Part shown: positions 16,677 to 24,828 of the stretch, piece by piece
How the letters are laid out: each line of letters begins with the position of its first letter
Numbering within the stretch: position 1 is the stretch's first letter
Assembly: GCA_030429725.1 (NCBI GenBank)
Contig: JAUIEX010000014.1
Coordinates: forward strand, 1 to 41,488
Source of the DNA: Alphaproteobacteria bacterium
GTDB lineage: Bacteria > Pseudomonadota > Alphaproteobacteria > Rickettsiales > UBA8987
Reading direction: 5' to 3'
Length of the DNA: 41,488 nucleotides
Notes under the pieces: model-generated
Told to the model about the DNA's origin: nothing
Database searches by the model: none
What the model saw: the letters and a program-made list of their open reading frames with translations, nothing else
Translations under genes and position numbers: made by a program

Positions 16677-18896
16677 TTATGCCGTGGCCAGTGCCTGCAC
16701 TGTGCTATCCATGATCATTGGCAATGTTTGCTGATGTAACATTGAAAGCTCCGCCACCGGCACGCTGGCATCACCAATGACCAGCGCATCACTGCCCGTT
16801 TCACCGATGACGGTGGCGCTGATGCCGGATTCCGGCGCTTTGGTCAGAACACGATCCGCATATTCATGGGGCACGGTGATGATATAACGTGCCTGATCTT
16901 CTCCGAAGGCGCGGCCAATGTCACAGGCAACATCCAATATTGCGCCGATGCTGCCTTTGGAGGCAATGGCCATTTCGGCCAAGGCAACAAGCTGACCGCC
17001 ATCGGAAATGTCATGGCAGGCAGATATCCAGCCATGTTGAATGCAGTGCAGAATGAATTCTCCGTGCCGTTGCTCCGCTTCCAGATTAACGGTTGGCGCT
17101 TCGCCCTCTTCCCGGCCGGCAATTTCAGATAACCACAGGCTGCGCCCCAGATGCCCTTCCATCTCACCAATGCGGATAATGGTTTCACCCTCCGCCTTAA
17201 AAGACATGGTGAGTGCGTGTTTGATATTCTGAATTAACCCAACGCCGCCAATGGCCGGTGTGGGCAGGATGCCCTGACCGTTAGTTTCGTTATAAAGCGA
17301 TGCATTGCCGGAAACGACCGGGAATTTCAGAGTTTCACAGGCTTCGGCCATGCCTTGCAGGCAGCCGACAATCTGCCCCATGATTTCCGGTTTTTCCGGG
17401 TTACCAAAATTCAGGCAGTTGGTGACGGCCAGCGGTTTAGCGCCGGTGGCAATGAGGTTGCGATAGGCTTCGGCCACGGCTTGTTTGCCGCCTTCAACCG
17501 GGTCGGCCACGCAATAGCGCGGGGTGCAATCGGTGGTAATGGCGATGCCTTTATGTGTGCCGTGAACACGTACTATGGCGGCGTCCCCACCGGGCTTTTG
17601 TATGGTGTCATTCATCACCTGATGGTCATATTGCTGCCAGATCCATGCGCGTGAGCAAAGATGCGGGCTGGCAATCAGCTGCTTTAACTGGTCAAGTAAG
17701 GTTTGGGCATCGGTTTCCGTTTCAACGGCAACCGGTTCCGCATGTGGGGTTGGCTTCCACGGGCGGTCATAGATGGGGGCTTCTTCCGATAAGGGAGAAA
17801 CGGGCATATCAGCGACAATTTCACCCTGATGTTTCAGCACCATACGGCCGGTATCGGTGATTTTTCCGATGACGGCATTATCCACTTCCCATTTATCGAA
17901 AATGGCTTTGGCAACATCCTCTTTGCCCTCTTTGATAACCATAAGCATCCGCTCCTGACTTTCGGAAAGCATGATGTCATAGGCGCTCATGTTAACTTCG
18001 CGCTGAGGAACAAAATCCAGATTCAGCTCGACACCGGTGCCGCCTTTATCGGCCATTTCCAGCGTGGAACAGGTGAGGCCGGCCGCACCCATATCCTGAA
18101 TGGCTTCAATGGCATCCTGTTGCATTAATTCCAGACAGGCTTCCATGACGCGTTTTTCCATGAACGGATCGCCCACCTGCACGGTTGGGCGCTTGGATTC
18201 GGAATCCTCCGAAAATTCTTCACTGGCCATGGTGGCGCCATGGATGCCGTCCCGTCCGGTTTTGGAGCCGGCATAAAGGATGGAGCGCCCAACACCGCTG
18301 GCAGCGGAATAGAAAATATTATCGGTGTCGGCAATGCCAACGGCCATGGCATTGACCAGATTATTACCGTTATAGGAAGGGTGAAAATTGGTTTCCCCGC
18401 CAACGGTGGGGATGCCGATGCAGTTTCCATAACCGCCAATGCCGGCCACAACGCCGGAAATCAGATGCGGTGTTTTTTCATGGTGAATATCGCCGAAGCG
18501 CAGTGCGTTCATTAACGCCACGGGGCGTGCGCCCATGGTGAAAACATCGCGCAGAATACCGCCCACACCGGTGGCTGCACCCTGATAAGGTTCAATGAAA
18601 GACGGGTGATTGTGGCTTTCCATTTTGAAGATAACGGCCTGCCCGTCGCCAATATCCACCACGCCGGCATTTTCACCGGGGCCGCAGATAACCTGCTCGC
18701 CTTCGGTGTAGAGTTTTTTGATATGTTTACGGGTGGATTTATAGGAGCAATGCTCACTCCACATCACGGAGAAAATACCCAGCTCCACCAGGTTAGGCTC
18801 ACGCCCCATGATGGTGAGGATTTTTTGATATTCCTCTTCCGATAAACCATGCTCGGAAACGATATCCGGTGTGATTGGGCTTCGCAGTGCTGTCAT
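16677..18896 (-). CDS. purL: phosphoribosylformylglycinamidine synthase subunit II
   Basis: A 739-aa small-form PurL, the ATP-dependent FGAM synthetase of purine synthesis. This form works with separate PurS and PurQ, which are not in the window. Signatures: the N-terminal [35 protein letters not shown] region, [11 protein letters not shown] (Mg/ATP contacts), [49 protein letters not shown], and the second half with [17 protein letters not shown]. Two AIR-synthase-like halves are visible. The start has a near-perfect GGGGGGAG ribosome site 2-4 nt before the ATG. It stands alone, with a likely promoter about 110 nt upstream. Confidence 0.97.
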   Translation of the reverse strand: MTALRSPITPDIVSEHGLSEEEYQKILTIMGREPNLVELGIFSVMWSEHCSYKSTRKHIKKLYTEGEQVICGPGENAGVVDIGDGQAVIFKMESHNHPSFIEPYQGAATGVGGILRDVFTMGARPVALMNALRFGDIHHEKTPHLISGVVAGIGGYGNCIGIPTVGGETNFHPSYNGNNLVNAMAVGIADTDNIFYSAASGVGRSILYAGSKTGRDGIHGATMASEEFSEDSESKRPTVQVGDPFMEKRVMEACLELMQQDAIEAIQDMGAAGLTCSTLEMADKGGTGVELNLDFVPQREVNMSAYDIMLSESQERMLMVIKEGKEDVAKAIFDKWEVDNAVIGKITDTGRMVLKHQGEIVADMPVSPLSEEAPIYDRPWKPTPHAEPVAVETETDAQTLLDQLKQLIASPHLCSRAWIWQQYDHQVMNDTIQKPGGDAAIVRVHGTHKGIAITTDCTPRYCVADPVEGGKQAVAEAYRNLIATGAKPLAVTNCLNFGNPEKPEIMGQIVGCLQGMAEACETLKFPVVSGNASLYNETNGQGILPTPAIGGVGLIQNIKHALTMSFKAEGETIIRIGEMEGHLGRSLWLSEIAGREEGEAPTVNLEAEQRHGEFILHCIQHGWISACHDISDGGQLVALAEMAIASKGSIGAILDVACDIGRAFGEDQARYIITVPHEYADRVLTKAPESGISATVIGETGSDALVIGDASVPVAELSMLHQQTLPMIMDSTVQALATA

Positions 18897-19004
18897 TCTC
18901 CCCCCTTTGTTCAGGCTGTGCCTGTGTTTTAAAGGATTAGCGGCCTTTTAGCAGACTGTGCCGCCACGGCAAGGGATAGTTTTGGCACAGAAGGCTAATT
19001 GGCG

Positions 19005-19010
19005 ATTATA
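19005..19010 (-). promoter_or_regulatory. possible -10 of purL
   Basis: TATAAT on the minus strand, about 110 nt before the purL ATG. The matching -35 (TGTTTT at 17 nt) is poor. Position fits; strength is uncertain. Confidence 0.3.
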
Positions 19011-19047
19011 ACATAAATCATGTGATAAAAACACTGATAATACAGCG

Positions 19048-19074
19048 ACTTATGTTGCAGTGCAGCATAAGGGG
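19048..19074. repeat. hairpin repeat, copy A
   Basis: CTTATGTTGC (19049-19058) pairs with GCAGCATAAG (19062-19071) around AGT: ten pairs with one G-T wobble. Nearly the same sequence lies at 19852-19879, so the pair brackets the 19083-19805 gene. Confidence 0.55.
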
Positions 19075-19082
19075 TTTTGTGG

Positions 19083-19805
19083 CTAATCACGGTTGCCGTG
19101 ACATTTTTTGGTGGCCTGCTGCTTCATCATGAAGCGCTGATTCATGAAACTGGCGGGCTCCGCCTCTGCCAGCATTTTGGCCTGATCGCAGGAAATGGTG
19201 GGATGTTGCATGATCATGAAGCGAACAAAGAATGAGGGGTGCTGTGAAAATTTAAGCAGCCATTCTTCGCTGATAAAAGCTTTTCTTACTGCGGCGAGAA
19301 CTAGACGCTCACTGTGGCGGGCAAGGAAATGTTCTTCAATGATATGTTCCAGCATCTCCTGATTATCGGCTTGATCAAGCCGCTGCTGAAGCTGGCCATG
19401 ATACAGGCTTAACCCCAGCATGAGTGCCGTTATCACAACCACCAGCAGATGACGAATGCGCGAAGGTTGATAAGGCTGAGGCACATCCTGCGGCTGCATG
19501 AAAGGAATCATCAATAGAGCGGTGATAAGATAAGTGATGATGACGACAAAAGTGGCGTAGCCCATGGCGGTAAGAATAAGCAGGTTTGCCTGTGCGGCGG
19601 TGCTGGTGAAGCTAATAACCCATAAAATAACGAAGGTGAGGCTGCCGGAGGCCAGCGCGATAATATCGCACATGGTACGCATCCGTTTGCGGCGTGCAAG
19701 GAACGTGCGCAATGGCCATCCGATCCATAATAGCAGCGGCATAAACAGCGCCATGGAAAGGTAGAATGGATCGTAAAGCAAATGCACCGGCGGAATAAGG
19801 TTCAT
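19083..19805 (-). CDS. hypothetical polytopic membrane protein
   Basis: A 240-aa protein of unknown family. Four hydrophobic segments are visible: about residues 14-33 (YLSMALFMPLLLWIGWPLR), 46-66 (IIALASGSLTFVILWVISF), 75-103 (LLILTAMGYATFVVIITYLI) and 118-136 (HLLVVVITALMLGLSLYHG). A soluble C-terminal half follows, with helical repeats such as QHPSFFVRFMIMQHPTISCD that look like degraded HEAT or leucine-rich-variant units. It ends in a basic tail. No ribosome site is strong. It lies alone between argG and purL, bracketed by two similar hairpins. No function can be assigned. Confidence 0.65.
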   Translation of the reverse strand: MNLIPPVHLLYDPFYLSMALFMPLLLWIGWPLRTFLARRKRMRTMCDIIALASGSLTFVILWVISFTSTAAQANLLILTAMGYATFVVIITYLITALLMIPFMQPQDVPQPYQPSRIRHLLVVVITALMLGLSLYHGQLQQRLDQADNQEMLEHIIEEHFLARHSERLVLAAVRKAFISEEWLLKFSQHPSFFVRFMIMQHPTISCDQAKMLAEAEPASFMNQRFMMKQQATKKCHGNRD

Positions 19806-19851
19806 ACCTTATTATACACCTATGGCGCTAAAAAATCCAATAAATTGAAAC

Positions 19852-19879
19852 ACTTATGCTGCATCGCAGCAAAGTGGGG
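19852..19879. repeat. hairpin repeat, copy B
   Basis: ACTTATGCTGCATCGCAGCA plus AAGTGGGG. TGCTGC (19857-19862) pairs with GCAGCA (19866-19871). It matches copy A at 19048 in all but four or five positions and in the same orientation. It may also act after argG, whose stop is at 19898. Confidence 0.5.
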
Positions 19880-19897
19880 CAGGCGGGCAATAATGGT

Positions 19898-21106
19898 TTA
19901 AGCGTCGCTGGCCAGCATCAGCCGCAGGGCGTTAAGCTTAATGAAGCCTTCGGCGTCGCGTTGGTTATAGGCTCCGGCGTCATCCTCAAAGGTCACATGC
20001 GCTTCGGAATAGAGGCTGAACGGGGAGGTGCGCCCCACGCACATCACATTGCCCTTATAGAGCTTCAGGCGCACCTTGCCGGTGACTTTTTCCTGCGTGG
20101 CGTCAATGGCGGCCTGCATGGCTTTGCGCTCCGGGCTCCACCAGTAGCCCTGATAAACGGCCTTGGCATATTTGGGCATCAGCTCATCCTTAAGGAAGAT
20201 GGCCTCACGATCCAGCGTGATGGACTCCATCGCGCGGTGCGCCTCCAGCAACAGGGTACCGCCCGGCGTTTCATAGACACCGCGAGATTTCATCCCCGCA
20301 TAGCGGCTTTCCACAATATCAATTACACCCACGCCGTGCTTGCCACCCAGCTGATTCAGCTTCGCCAGCAGATTGGCAGGGGAAAGTTTTTCACCGTTAA
20401 TGGCAATGGCGTCACCCTTGGCGAATTCAATTTCCACATATTCCGCTGCATCTGGCGCTTCTTCCAGTGTTTTGCACATGCGCAGCATGGAAAAATCCGG
20501 CTCTTTCCATGGGTCTTCCAGCTGCTTGCCCTCATAGGAAATATGCAGCAGGTTGGCGTCCATGGAATAAGGCGGCTCGCCCTCTTTATCGGCAGGCACA
20601 TGAATTTGACGTTCCTTGGCATAGGCAAGCAATTTGGTGCGGGAGGTCAGATCCCACTCCCGCCAGGGGGCAATGACCGTGATGGAGGGTTTGAAATAAT
20701 AATAGCCCAGCTCAAAACGAATCTGATCATTCCCCTTGCCCGTGGCGCCGTGGGAGACGGCATCCGCCCCGGTTTCCCTGGCAATTTCCATCTGGCGTTT
20801 GGCAATCAGCGGGCGTGCGATAGAGGTGCCCAGCAGATATTTCCCTTCATAGGTGGTGTTAGCGCGGAACATCGGAAACACATAATCCCGGACAAATTCC
20901 TCACGCAGGTCGTCAATGTAAATTTCTTTCACACCCAAAGCTTCGGCCTTGGCGCGCACGGGCTCCAGCTCCTCACCCTGCCCCAGATCGGCGGTGAAGG
21001 TGACAATCTCGCAGCCATAAGTTTCACGCAGCCAGTGCAGAATAACGGAAGTATCCAGCCCGCCGGAATAGGCAAGCACCACTTTGTTGACAGGTTTGTT
21101 AGGCAT
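19898..21106 (-). CDS. argG: argininosuccinate synthase
   Basis: A 402-aa enzyme joining citrulline and aspartate with ATP in arginine synthesis. The N-terminal PP-loop [18 protein letters not shown] (9-26) binds ATP; further signatures are the TADLGQGEE segment, [34 protein letters not shown] and the WREWDLTSR substrate region. The ATG at 21106 is supported by AGGAAA about 8 nt upstream. The frame on the opposite strand is open for 436 codons but has no protein character. It is a single gene; no argH adjoins it. Confidence 0.97.
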   Translation of the reverse strand: MPNKPVNKVVLAYSGGLDTSVILHWLRETYGCEIVTFTADLGQGEELEPVRAKAEALGVKEIYIDDLREEFVRDYVFPMFRANTTYEGKYLLGTSIARPLIAKRQMEIARETGADAVSHGATGKGNDQIRFELGYYYFKPSITVIAPWREWDLTSRTKLLAYAKERQIHVPADKEGEPPYSMDANLLHISYEGKQLEDPWKEPDFSMLRMCKTLEEAPDAAEYVEIEFAKGDAIAINGEKLSPANLLAKLNQLGGKHGVGVIDIVESRYAGMKSRGVYETPGGTLLLEAHRAMESITLDREAIFLKDELMPKYAKAVYQGYWWSPERKAMQAAIDATQEKVTGKVRLKLYKGNVMCVGRTSPFSLYSEAHVTFEDDAGAYNQRDAEGFIKLNALRLMLASDA

Positions 21107-21226
21107 AATAATTTTCCTGCTTTTGACGCAACGTTTTTAAGGTGCTGCGCTGATGAATTGCTTTAAAATGAATGCACTGCGCTTTAGCACAAGGCGGAAG
21201 CCATTGCCAAGTGCAGAGTTTATTGC

Positions 21227-21254
21227 CTAGACATCATTAGCTAACAGTGTCTAG
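21227..21254. repeat. 28-bp palindrome-ended repeat, copy 2 of TTAGCTAACAGTGT
   Basis: CTAGACA (21227-21233) and TGTCTAG (21248-21254) are perfect inverted ends of a 28-bp unit. Its right part holds TTAGCTAACAGTGT, the same 14 bp found at 1775. The outer TAGACACTGTTA (minus strand) equals the tip of the MITE ends at 14582 and 14746. The stop codon of the 191-aa gene lies in it. Confidence 0.6.
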
Positions 21255-21826
21255 CGTTCCGGGGAATCAAACCCTTCAATGAAACGCCCAAAATAGCCGA
21301 GCATTCCGGTTTTCGGTGGTGGTGAAGTTTCCTGATATTGTCCTCGATATTTTGCGATACGCTTTTCGCGTGCGGCTTCCGCCTGATCATATTCTTCTAA
21401 TGTTTCATAAGGATAAAAAGGTTTGTCATGGTAATTGACATAGTCATTGGCCAATTCCGCCAGCGGTTCGAATCGGTTTTTTGCGGCGTTGAGCCTGATA
21501 TAAACACGGCCATACCTATCTTCTTCTTTTTTTGTTTCAAAAAAGGAGTTGGTGCCGAAAAGTTTGTGGAAAGCTTCTTGAACCTCTCGCTTTGTTGCTT
21601 CAATGCCGTCTCCTTCATTGCCTGTTGGGAAGAAGCCCTGCGGGAGTGTGGCCTGAATGCGGGTGCCGGTTTGTCTGTCCCAATAGCCCGATCGCAAAAG
21701 TGGGATGATGGTTTTAAAGGCTTCGTTTTCCGGGCCAACGGTCTCCAATTTATATTTCCCGCCAATACTTCTAATTTGAATTGGTTGGAGTTTTTCAGGT
21801 TCTTCTGCTTGCCCGGAAGTGCTCAT
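21251..21826 (-). CDS. hypothetical soluble protein, 191 aa
   Basis: An unrecognised protein with no signal peptide or membrane segment. The middle has an IIPLLRSGYWDRQTGTRIQA stretch, and the C-terminal third is charged and helical (YDQAEAAREKRIAKYRGQ). It starts 6 nt after the stop of the 78-aa membrane protein, with AGGAAAGG as ribosome site, so the two form an operon. Composition is AT-richer than neighbours. The last codon and the stop fall at a repeated motif related to the MITE ends, so the C-terminus (EGFDSPER) may be shortened relative to an ancestor. Confidence 0.65.
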   Translation of the reverse strand: MSTSGQAEEPEKLQPIQIRSIGGKYKLETVGPENEAFKTIIPLLRSGYWDRQTGTRIQATLPQGFFPTGNEGDGIEATKREVQEAFHKLFGTNSFFETKKEEDRYGRVYIRLNAAKNRFEPLAELANDYVNYHDKPFYPYETLEEYDQAEAAREKRIAKYRGQYQETSPPPKTGMLGYFGRFIEGFDSPER

Positions 21827-21832
21827 CCTTTC

Positions 21833-22069
21833 CTACCCCTGTGGTTTCATGCGAATCAGCAGGAAGATTAACAGGCCGATGATTGTGAAGGAAAGCAAAA
21901 GATCGGAAGCGTCCAGATAATGCATCAGCCCGCCCATATCTGTGCTGTAATCCTCATAACTATGGGCGATATAGGAGGGGTCTGAAAGATACCAGAAGGC
22001 AAAGAACGTGAAGCTGCCAACAAGAACCATGATAATTAAAAACATGCCAACGCCGCGTGATACGCCCAT
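21833..22069 (-). CDS. hypothetical small membrane protein, 78 aa
   Basis: Two membrane helices are clear: about residues 8-29 (GMFLIIMVLVGSFTFFAFWYL) and 54-73 (ASDLLLSFTIIGLLIFLLI), joined by a Tyr/Asp/Ser-rich loop (SYIAHSYEDYSTDMGGLMHY) likely on the periplasmic side. GGAGGAG precedes the ATG at 5-nt spacing, so translation is well supported. It is the first gene of a two-gene unit with the 191-aa protein. No family recognised. Confidence 0.7.
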   Translation of the reverse strand: MGVSRGVGMFLIIMVLVGSFTFFAFWYLSDPSYIAHSYEDYSTDMGGLMHYLDASDLLLSFTIIGLLIFLLIRMKPQG

Positions 22070-22159
22070 ACACTCCTCCCCGATCCAAAGAAGAATATAG
22101 CATAAGAGACGTCAATTGCCCAGCTTGCATCAAGCGCGGCGCATGGTTATGTATGGCTT

Positions 22160-22381
22160 ATGCCCATTACTGAAGCAGAATTATCCGCCGCGTTGCAGGC
22201 ATCTTTCCCTGAAGCGGAGGTGAAGATCACCGATCTGGCCGGGGATAATGACCATTGGAAGGCGGAGATTATCTGCCCCAGCTTTAAAGGCCAGACACGG
22301 GTGCAGCAGCATCGGCGTGTGCAGGAAGCCGTCAGCGCCCATGATATTCACGCATTGGCCATTACCACGCGTGCACAATAA
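22160..22381 (+). CDS. bolA: BolA-family protein
   Basis: A 73-aa BolA/IbaG-type protein. The helix-strand pattern LSAALQASFPEAEVKITDL, then DHWKAEIICPSFKGQTRVQQHRRVQEAV, is that of the short BolA2-like class, with a central conserved His in the QHRRVQEAV helix. These bind [2Fe-2S] clusters together with monothiol glutaredoxins. The grxD gene lies 26 nt downstream, which supports a BolA-Grx4 pair in iron-sulphur trafficking or iron sensing. The ATG at 22160 has no clear ribosome site. Confidence 0.9.
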   Translation: MPITEAELSAALQASFPEAEVKITDLAGDNDHWKAEIICPSFKGQTRVQQHRRVQEAVSAHDIHALAITTRAQ

Positions 22382-22407
22382 TTTTTACCACTATTGAGGA
22401 GAATAAC

Positions 22408-22764
22408 ATGACCGAAGCCGCTGCAAACACGCCGTTAACGCCCATTCTGGAGGCGATTGACCATAAGGTGAAAAACACCGATGTGGTGCTGTTTATGAAG
22501 GGCACGCAGGCTTTTCCGCAATGCGGTTTTTCCGCCACGGTGGTGGCTGTGCTGCAGAAAGTTGGGGTTCAGTTTGATGATGTGAACGTGCTGGAAGACC
22601 CGGAGCTGCGCCAGGGCATCAAGGATTATACGCAGTGGCCAACCATCCCGCAGCTTTATGTGAAAGGGGAATTTGTTGGCGGCTGCGACATCATCCGCGA
22701 GATGTATGAGGCGGGTGAACTGCAACAGCTTCTGAAGGATCAGAATATCCCGCTGGAAAGTTAA
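22408..22764 (+). CDS. grxD: monothiol glutaredoxin, Grx4 type
   Basis: A 118-aa CGFS-type glutaredoxin. The active site is C39-G-F-S42 in FPQCGFSATV. GSH-binding features follow: TQWPTIPQLYVKGEFVGGCDI (about residues 71-91, with WPTIPQ and the GGCDI loop). Such proteins carry glutathione-bound [2Fe-2S] clusters and pair with BolA. GAGGAG lies 7 nt before the ATG. Right after its stop comes an array of GGGAAGA heptamers. Confidence 0.97.
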   Translation: MTEAAANTPLTPILEAIDHKVKNTDVVLFMKGTQAFPQCGFSATVVAVLQKVGVQFDDVNVLEDPELRQGIKDYTQWPTIPQLYVKGEFVGGCDIIREMYEAGELQQLLKDQNIPLES

Positions 22765-22766
22765 GA

Positions 22767-22801
22767 GAGAAGAGGGAAGAGGGAAGAGGGAAGAGGGAAG
22801 A
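22767..22801. repeat. GGGAAGA heptamer array, left flank
   Basis: Four perfect tandem copies of GGGAAGA (22774-22801), preceded by one imperfect copy (GAGAAGA). It starts two bases after the grxD stop and ends three bases before the TTG start of the four-helix-bundle gene, so its last copy also serves as that gene's ribosome site. Confidence 0.9.
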
Positions 22802-22804
22802 GAA

Positions 22805-23170
22805 TTGGAACAGAGTGCTTTTTCAAAAACCCATCGTAATCTTGAGATATGGAAGCGTGGACGTGGTCTTGTGAAAGTGATTTATGAACTGACCTCGTCT
22901 TTTCCTCCGGAAGAACGTTATGGGCTGACGCAGCAGATGCGGCGGTGTGCTGTATCATTTCCTTCTAACATTGCCGAAGGGCACGCCCGTGCCGGCACAA
23001 AGGAGTTTTTGCAATTCCTTTCAATTGCACAAGGCTCTCTGGCCGAGCTGGAAACGCAGCTTTATCTGGCTTCTGACCTGAGCTATATTTCAGATGTTGA
23101 AGAACTTATGGATGAAGTCAATCAGCTTGAGCGTATGGTCTATAACCTTCGGATGAAACTCAGCGCATGA
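22805..23170 (+). CDS. four-helix-bundle protein (23S rRNA IVP type)
   Basis: A 121-aa protein of the TIGR02436 / S23-type four-helix-bundle family. The signature is clear: LEIWKRGRGLVKVIYELTSSFPPEERYGLTQQMRRCAVSFPSNIAEGHAR, EFLQFLSIAQGSLAELETQLYLA and a C-terminal helix ERMVYNLRMKL. Such proteins are encoded in intervening sequences of 23S rRNA genes in some bacteria and as free-standing genes in many others; the Avd protein of diversity-generating retroelements has the same fold. The function of the free-standing form is not known; nucleic-acid binding is assumed from its basic face. No ATG lies near the N-terminus, so TTG at 22805 is taken as start. The gene is enclosed by inverted heptamer arrays. 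Confidence 0.88.
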   Translation: MEQSAFSKTHRNLEIWKRGRGLVKVIYELTSSFPPEERYGLTQQMRRCAVSFPSNIAEGHARAGTKEFLQFLSIAQGSLAELETQLYLASDLSYISDVEELMDEVNQLERMVYNLRMKLSA

Positions 23171-23175
23171 GGTGT

Positions 23176-23207
23176 TCTTTTCTCTTTCCTCTTGTCTCTT
23201 TTCTCTT
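23176..23207. repeat. degenerate heptamer array, right flank (inverted)
   Basis: Four tandem heptamers, TCTTTTC, TCTTTCC, TCTTGTC, TCTTTTC, then a partial TCTT. Read on the other strand they are G(A/G)(A/C)AAGA units, so they mirror the GGGAAGA array on the left flank of the same gene. Confidence 0.75.
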
Positions 23208-23221
23208 AGAAAGGTTGCATT

Positions 23222-23809
23222 ATGGCCGCTGAACGGCGCATCGGCCTTCTTGGTGGCTCGTTCAACCCGGCGCATGCGGGGCATGTGCATATCAGTCTGG
23301 AAGCAAGAAAATGGCTGGGGCTGGATGAAATCTGGTGGTTGGTTTCCCCGCAGAATCCTCTTAAACCCACCGACGGCATGGCGGATTTTGAGCAGCGTTT
23401 TGACTATGCCAGGAAGCTGACTGCCTCTGTGCCCTTTATTCATATTTCAGACTTTGAACAACAGCACCACACGCAATATACGGTGGATGCCATCCGGGCA
23501 TTGCGTAAGCAGCATCCGGAGGTGCAGTTTGTGTGGTTGATGGGTGCGGATAATCTGGTGCAATTCCATTGCTGGAGCGGCTGGCAACGGATTGCGGCCA
23601 TGGTTCCGTTTGCGGTGCTTGACCGGGCGGAATATCGGGAAAAAGCAATGGAGAGTGAGGCGGCACGTGCATTAAAAGATGTGGCGCTGCCTGCAGAAAA
23701 AGCCACCAAGCTGACACAGCAGCGCTTGCCCGCATGGGTGTTTTTGCCTATAGAGTTACATGAGGCTTCGGCCACGGAACTTCGGCAAAAAGGGGAAACA
23801 CCATGGTAG
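23222..23809 (+). CDS. nadD: nicotinate-nucleotide adenylyltransferase
   Basis: A 195-aa nucleotidyltransferase making deamido-NAD from nicotinate mononucleotide. The T/HxGH-type site is GGSFNPAHAGHVHI (11-24), followed by WWLVSPQNPLK (38-48), QYTVDAIRALR (81-91), LMGADNLVQFHCW (about 101-113) and the C-terminal ASATELRQ in place of the usual ISSTxIR. AAAGG lies 7 nt upstream of the ATG. The 3' end overlaps elbB by 7 nt. In many alphaproteobacteria nadD is followed by rsfS; here it is not. Confidence 0.95.
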   Translation: MAAERRIGLLGGSFNPAHAGHVHISLEARKWLGLDEIWWLVSPQNPLKPTDGMADFEQRFDYARKLTASVPFIHISDFEQQHHTQYTVDAIRALRKQHPEVQFVWLMGADNLVQFHCWSGWQRIAAMVPFAVLDRAEYREKAMESEAARALKDVALPAEKATKLTQQRLPAWVFLPIELHEASATELRQKGETPW

Positions 23810-24483
23810 AAAAAACAGCCATCAAAGCGGCGGTGATTCTGGCCGGGTGCGGCTATCTGGACGGGGCGGAAATTCGGGAGGCGGTCATTACGCTGATGGC
23901 GCTGGATCAGGAAGATGTGGCGGTGCAGTGCTTTGCGCCGGATATTAACCAAATGCATGTGATGAACCACCTGACCGGTGAAGTGACAAATGAGACGCGC
24001 AATGTGCTGGTGGAATCCGCACGGATTGCGCGGGGCGAAGTGAAGCCGCTTTCCGAAGCGAAGGCGGCTGATTTTGATGTGCTGTTGCTGCCGGGTGGGT
24101 TTGGTGCGGCGAAAAATCTTTCCGATATTGCGGTGAAAGGGGCGCAAGGTGATGTGCTGCCGGAATATGCCGCCTTGGTGAAGGCTTTTCACGCAGCGGA
24201 GAAGCCGATTGGTGCGATCTGCATTTCTCCGGCGGTGCTGGTGGCGGCGTTGCGCGGGCAGGCCAGCCCGATTGTGACGATTGGCGATGATGCGGATGGG
24301 CTGATTGCCGGCTTAGGTGGCCAGCATCAGGAATGCCAAACGAAAGGTATTGTGATTGATGAGGCGAATCACATTGTGAGTTGCAGTGCCTATATGCGGG
24401 AAGACAGGTTGACCAATGTGCGCGCAGGCATTGAAAAATTGGTGCTGGCCACGCTGGAGATGGCGCGGCAATCAAGGAATTAA
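23803..24483 (+). CDS. elbB: DJ-1/PfpI-family glyoxalase ElbB
   Basis: A 226-aa class I glutamine-amidotransferase-like protein of the ElbB (ES1/KNP-I) subfamily. It begins AAVILAGCGYLDGAEIREAV (9-28), has INQMHVMNHLTGE (48-60), LLLPGGFGAAKNLSD (94-108) and the nucleophile elbow with C140 in GAICISPAVL, then HIVSCSAYM. ElbB is reported to act as a glyoxalase and is linked to isoprenoid output in E. coli; its native role is uncertain. The ATG overlaps the nadD stop by 7 nt, so it is translated from the same message. Confidence 0.92.
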   Translation: MVEKTAIKAAVILAGCGYLDGAEIREAVITLMALDQEDVAVQCFAPDINQMHVMNHLTGEVTNETRNVLVESARIARGEVKPLSEAKAADFDVLLLPGGFGAAKNLSDIAVKGAQGDVLPEYAALVKAFHAAEKPIGAICISPAVLVAALRGQASPIVTIGDDADGLIAGLGGQHQECQTKGIVIDEANHIVSCSAYMREDRLTNVRAGIEKLVLATLEMARQSRN

Positions 24484-24493
24484 AGGAATCGCT

Positions 24494-24733
24494 ATGGATT
24501 ATGAACCGACCAAAAATGAACAGATTTTGATTGATGTGCTGGAGCGTGCCGGGGCGCATGATGAGGTGACGGCCATTGCCCCTTCAGCCTTGATTCAACA
24601 TGCCAAGGCGCTGGGGCTGGATAATCCGAAGGCGGTGGATGATGCGATTATGTCTTTGATTGATCACGATATTGTGGAATATGACATGGATGATCAGGCG
24701 GAAGTGGCCAGCATGTGGCTGCTTGAGGATTAA
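24494..24733 (+). CDS. hypothetical small acidic protein, 79 aa
   Basis: A cytoplasmic acidic protein (MDYEPTKNEQILIDVLERAG...), rich in Asp, Glu, Ala and Ile, with helix patterns (ILIDVLERAGAHDE, ALIQHAKALG, AVDDAIMSLIDHDIVEYDMDD). The fold could be a small winged helix, since the order of short helices followed by DHDIVEYDMDDQAEVASMW looks like a wing, but this is a guess. AAGGAAT before the ATG at 24494 supports the start over an in-frame ATG at 24416 inside elbB. It is 10 nt after elbB and likely the last gene of the nadD-elbB message. Confidence 0.7.
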   Translation: MDYEPTKNEQILIDVLERAGAHDEVTAIAPSALIQHAKALGLDNPKAVDDAIMSLIDHDIVEYDMDDQAEVASMWLLED

Positions 24734-24758
24734 GTAAACAAATAAATAAATGGGTATG

Positions 24759-24788
24759 TGCCGCCGCCTGATTGAAAAAATGGCGGCA
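24759..24788. promoter_or_regulatory. hairpin in the trxB leader
   Basis: TGCCGCC (24759-24765) and GGCGGCA (24782-24788) form a perfect seven-pair stem with a 16-nt loop, 40 nt before the trxB ATG. No T run follows, so it is not a standard terminator. It may be a message structure or nothing. Confidence 0.3.
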
Positions 24789-24828
24789 GCATCTTATCTC
24801 ATCAGCGTAGCGAACAGAAAGGAAAATT

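Noticed and set aside
19856-21166. 436-codon open frame opposite argG
   Set aside because: Antisense of a well-supported gene; His/Gly/Phe-rich shadow with no homology signs.
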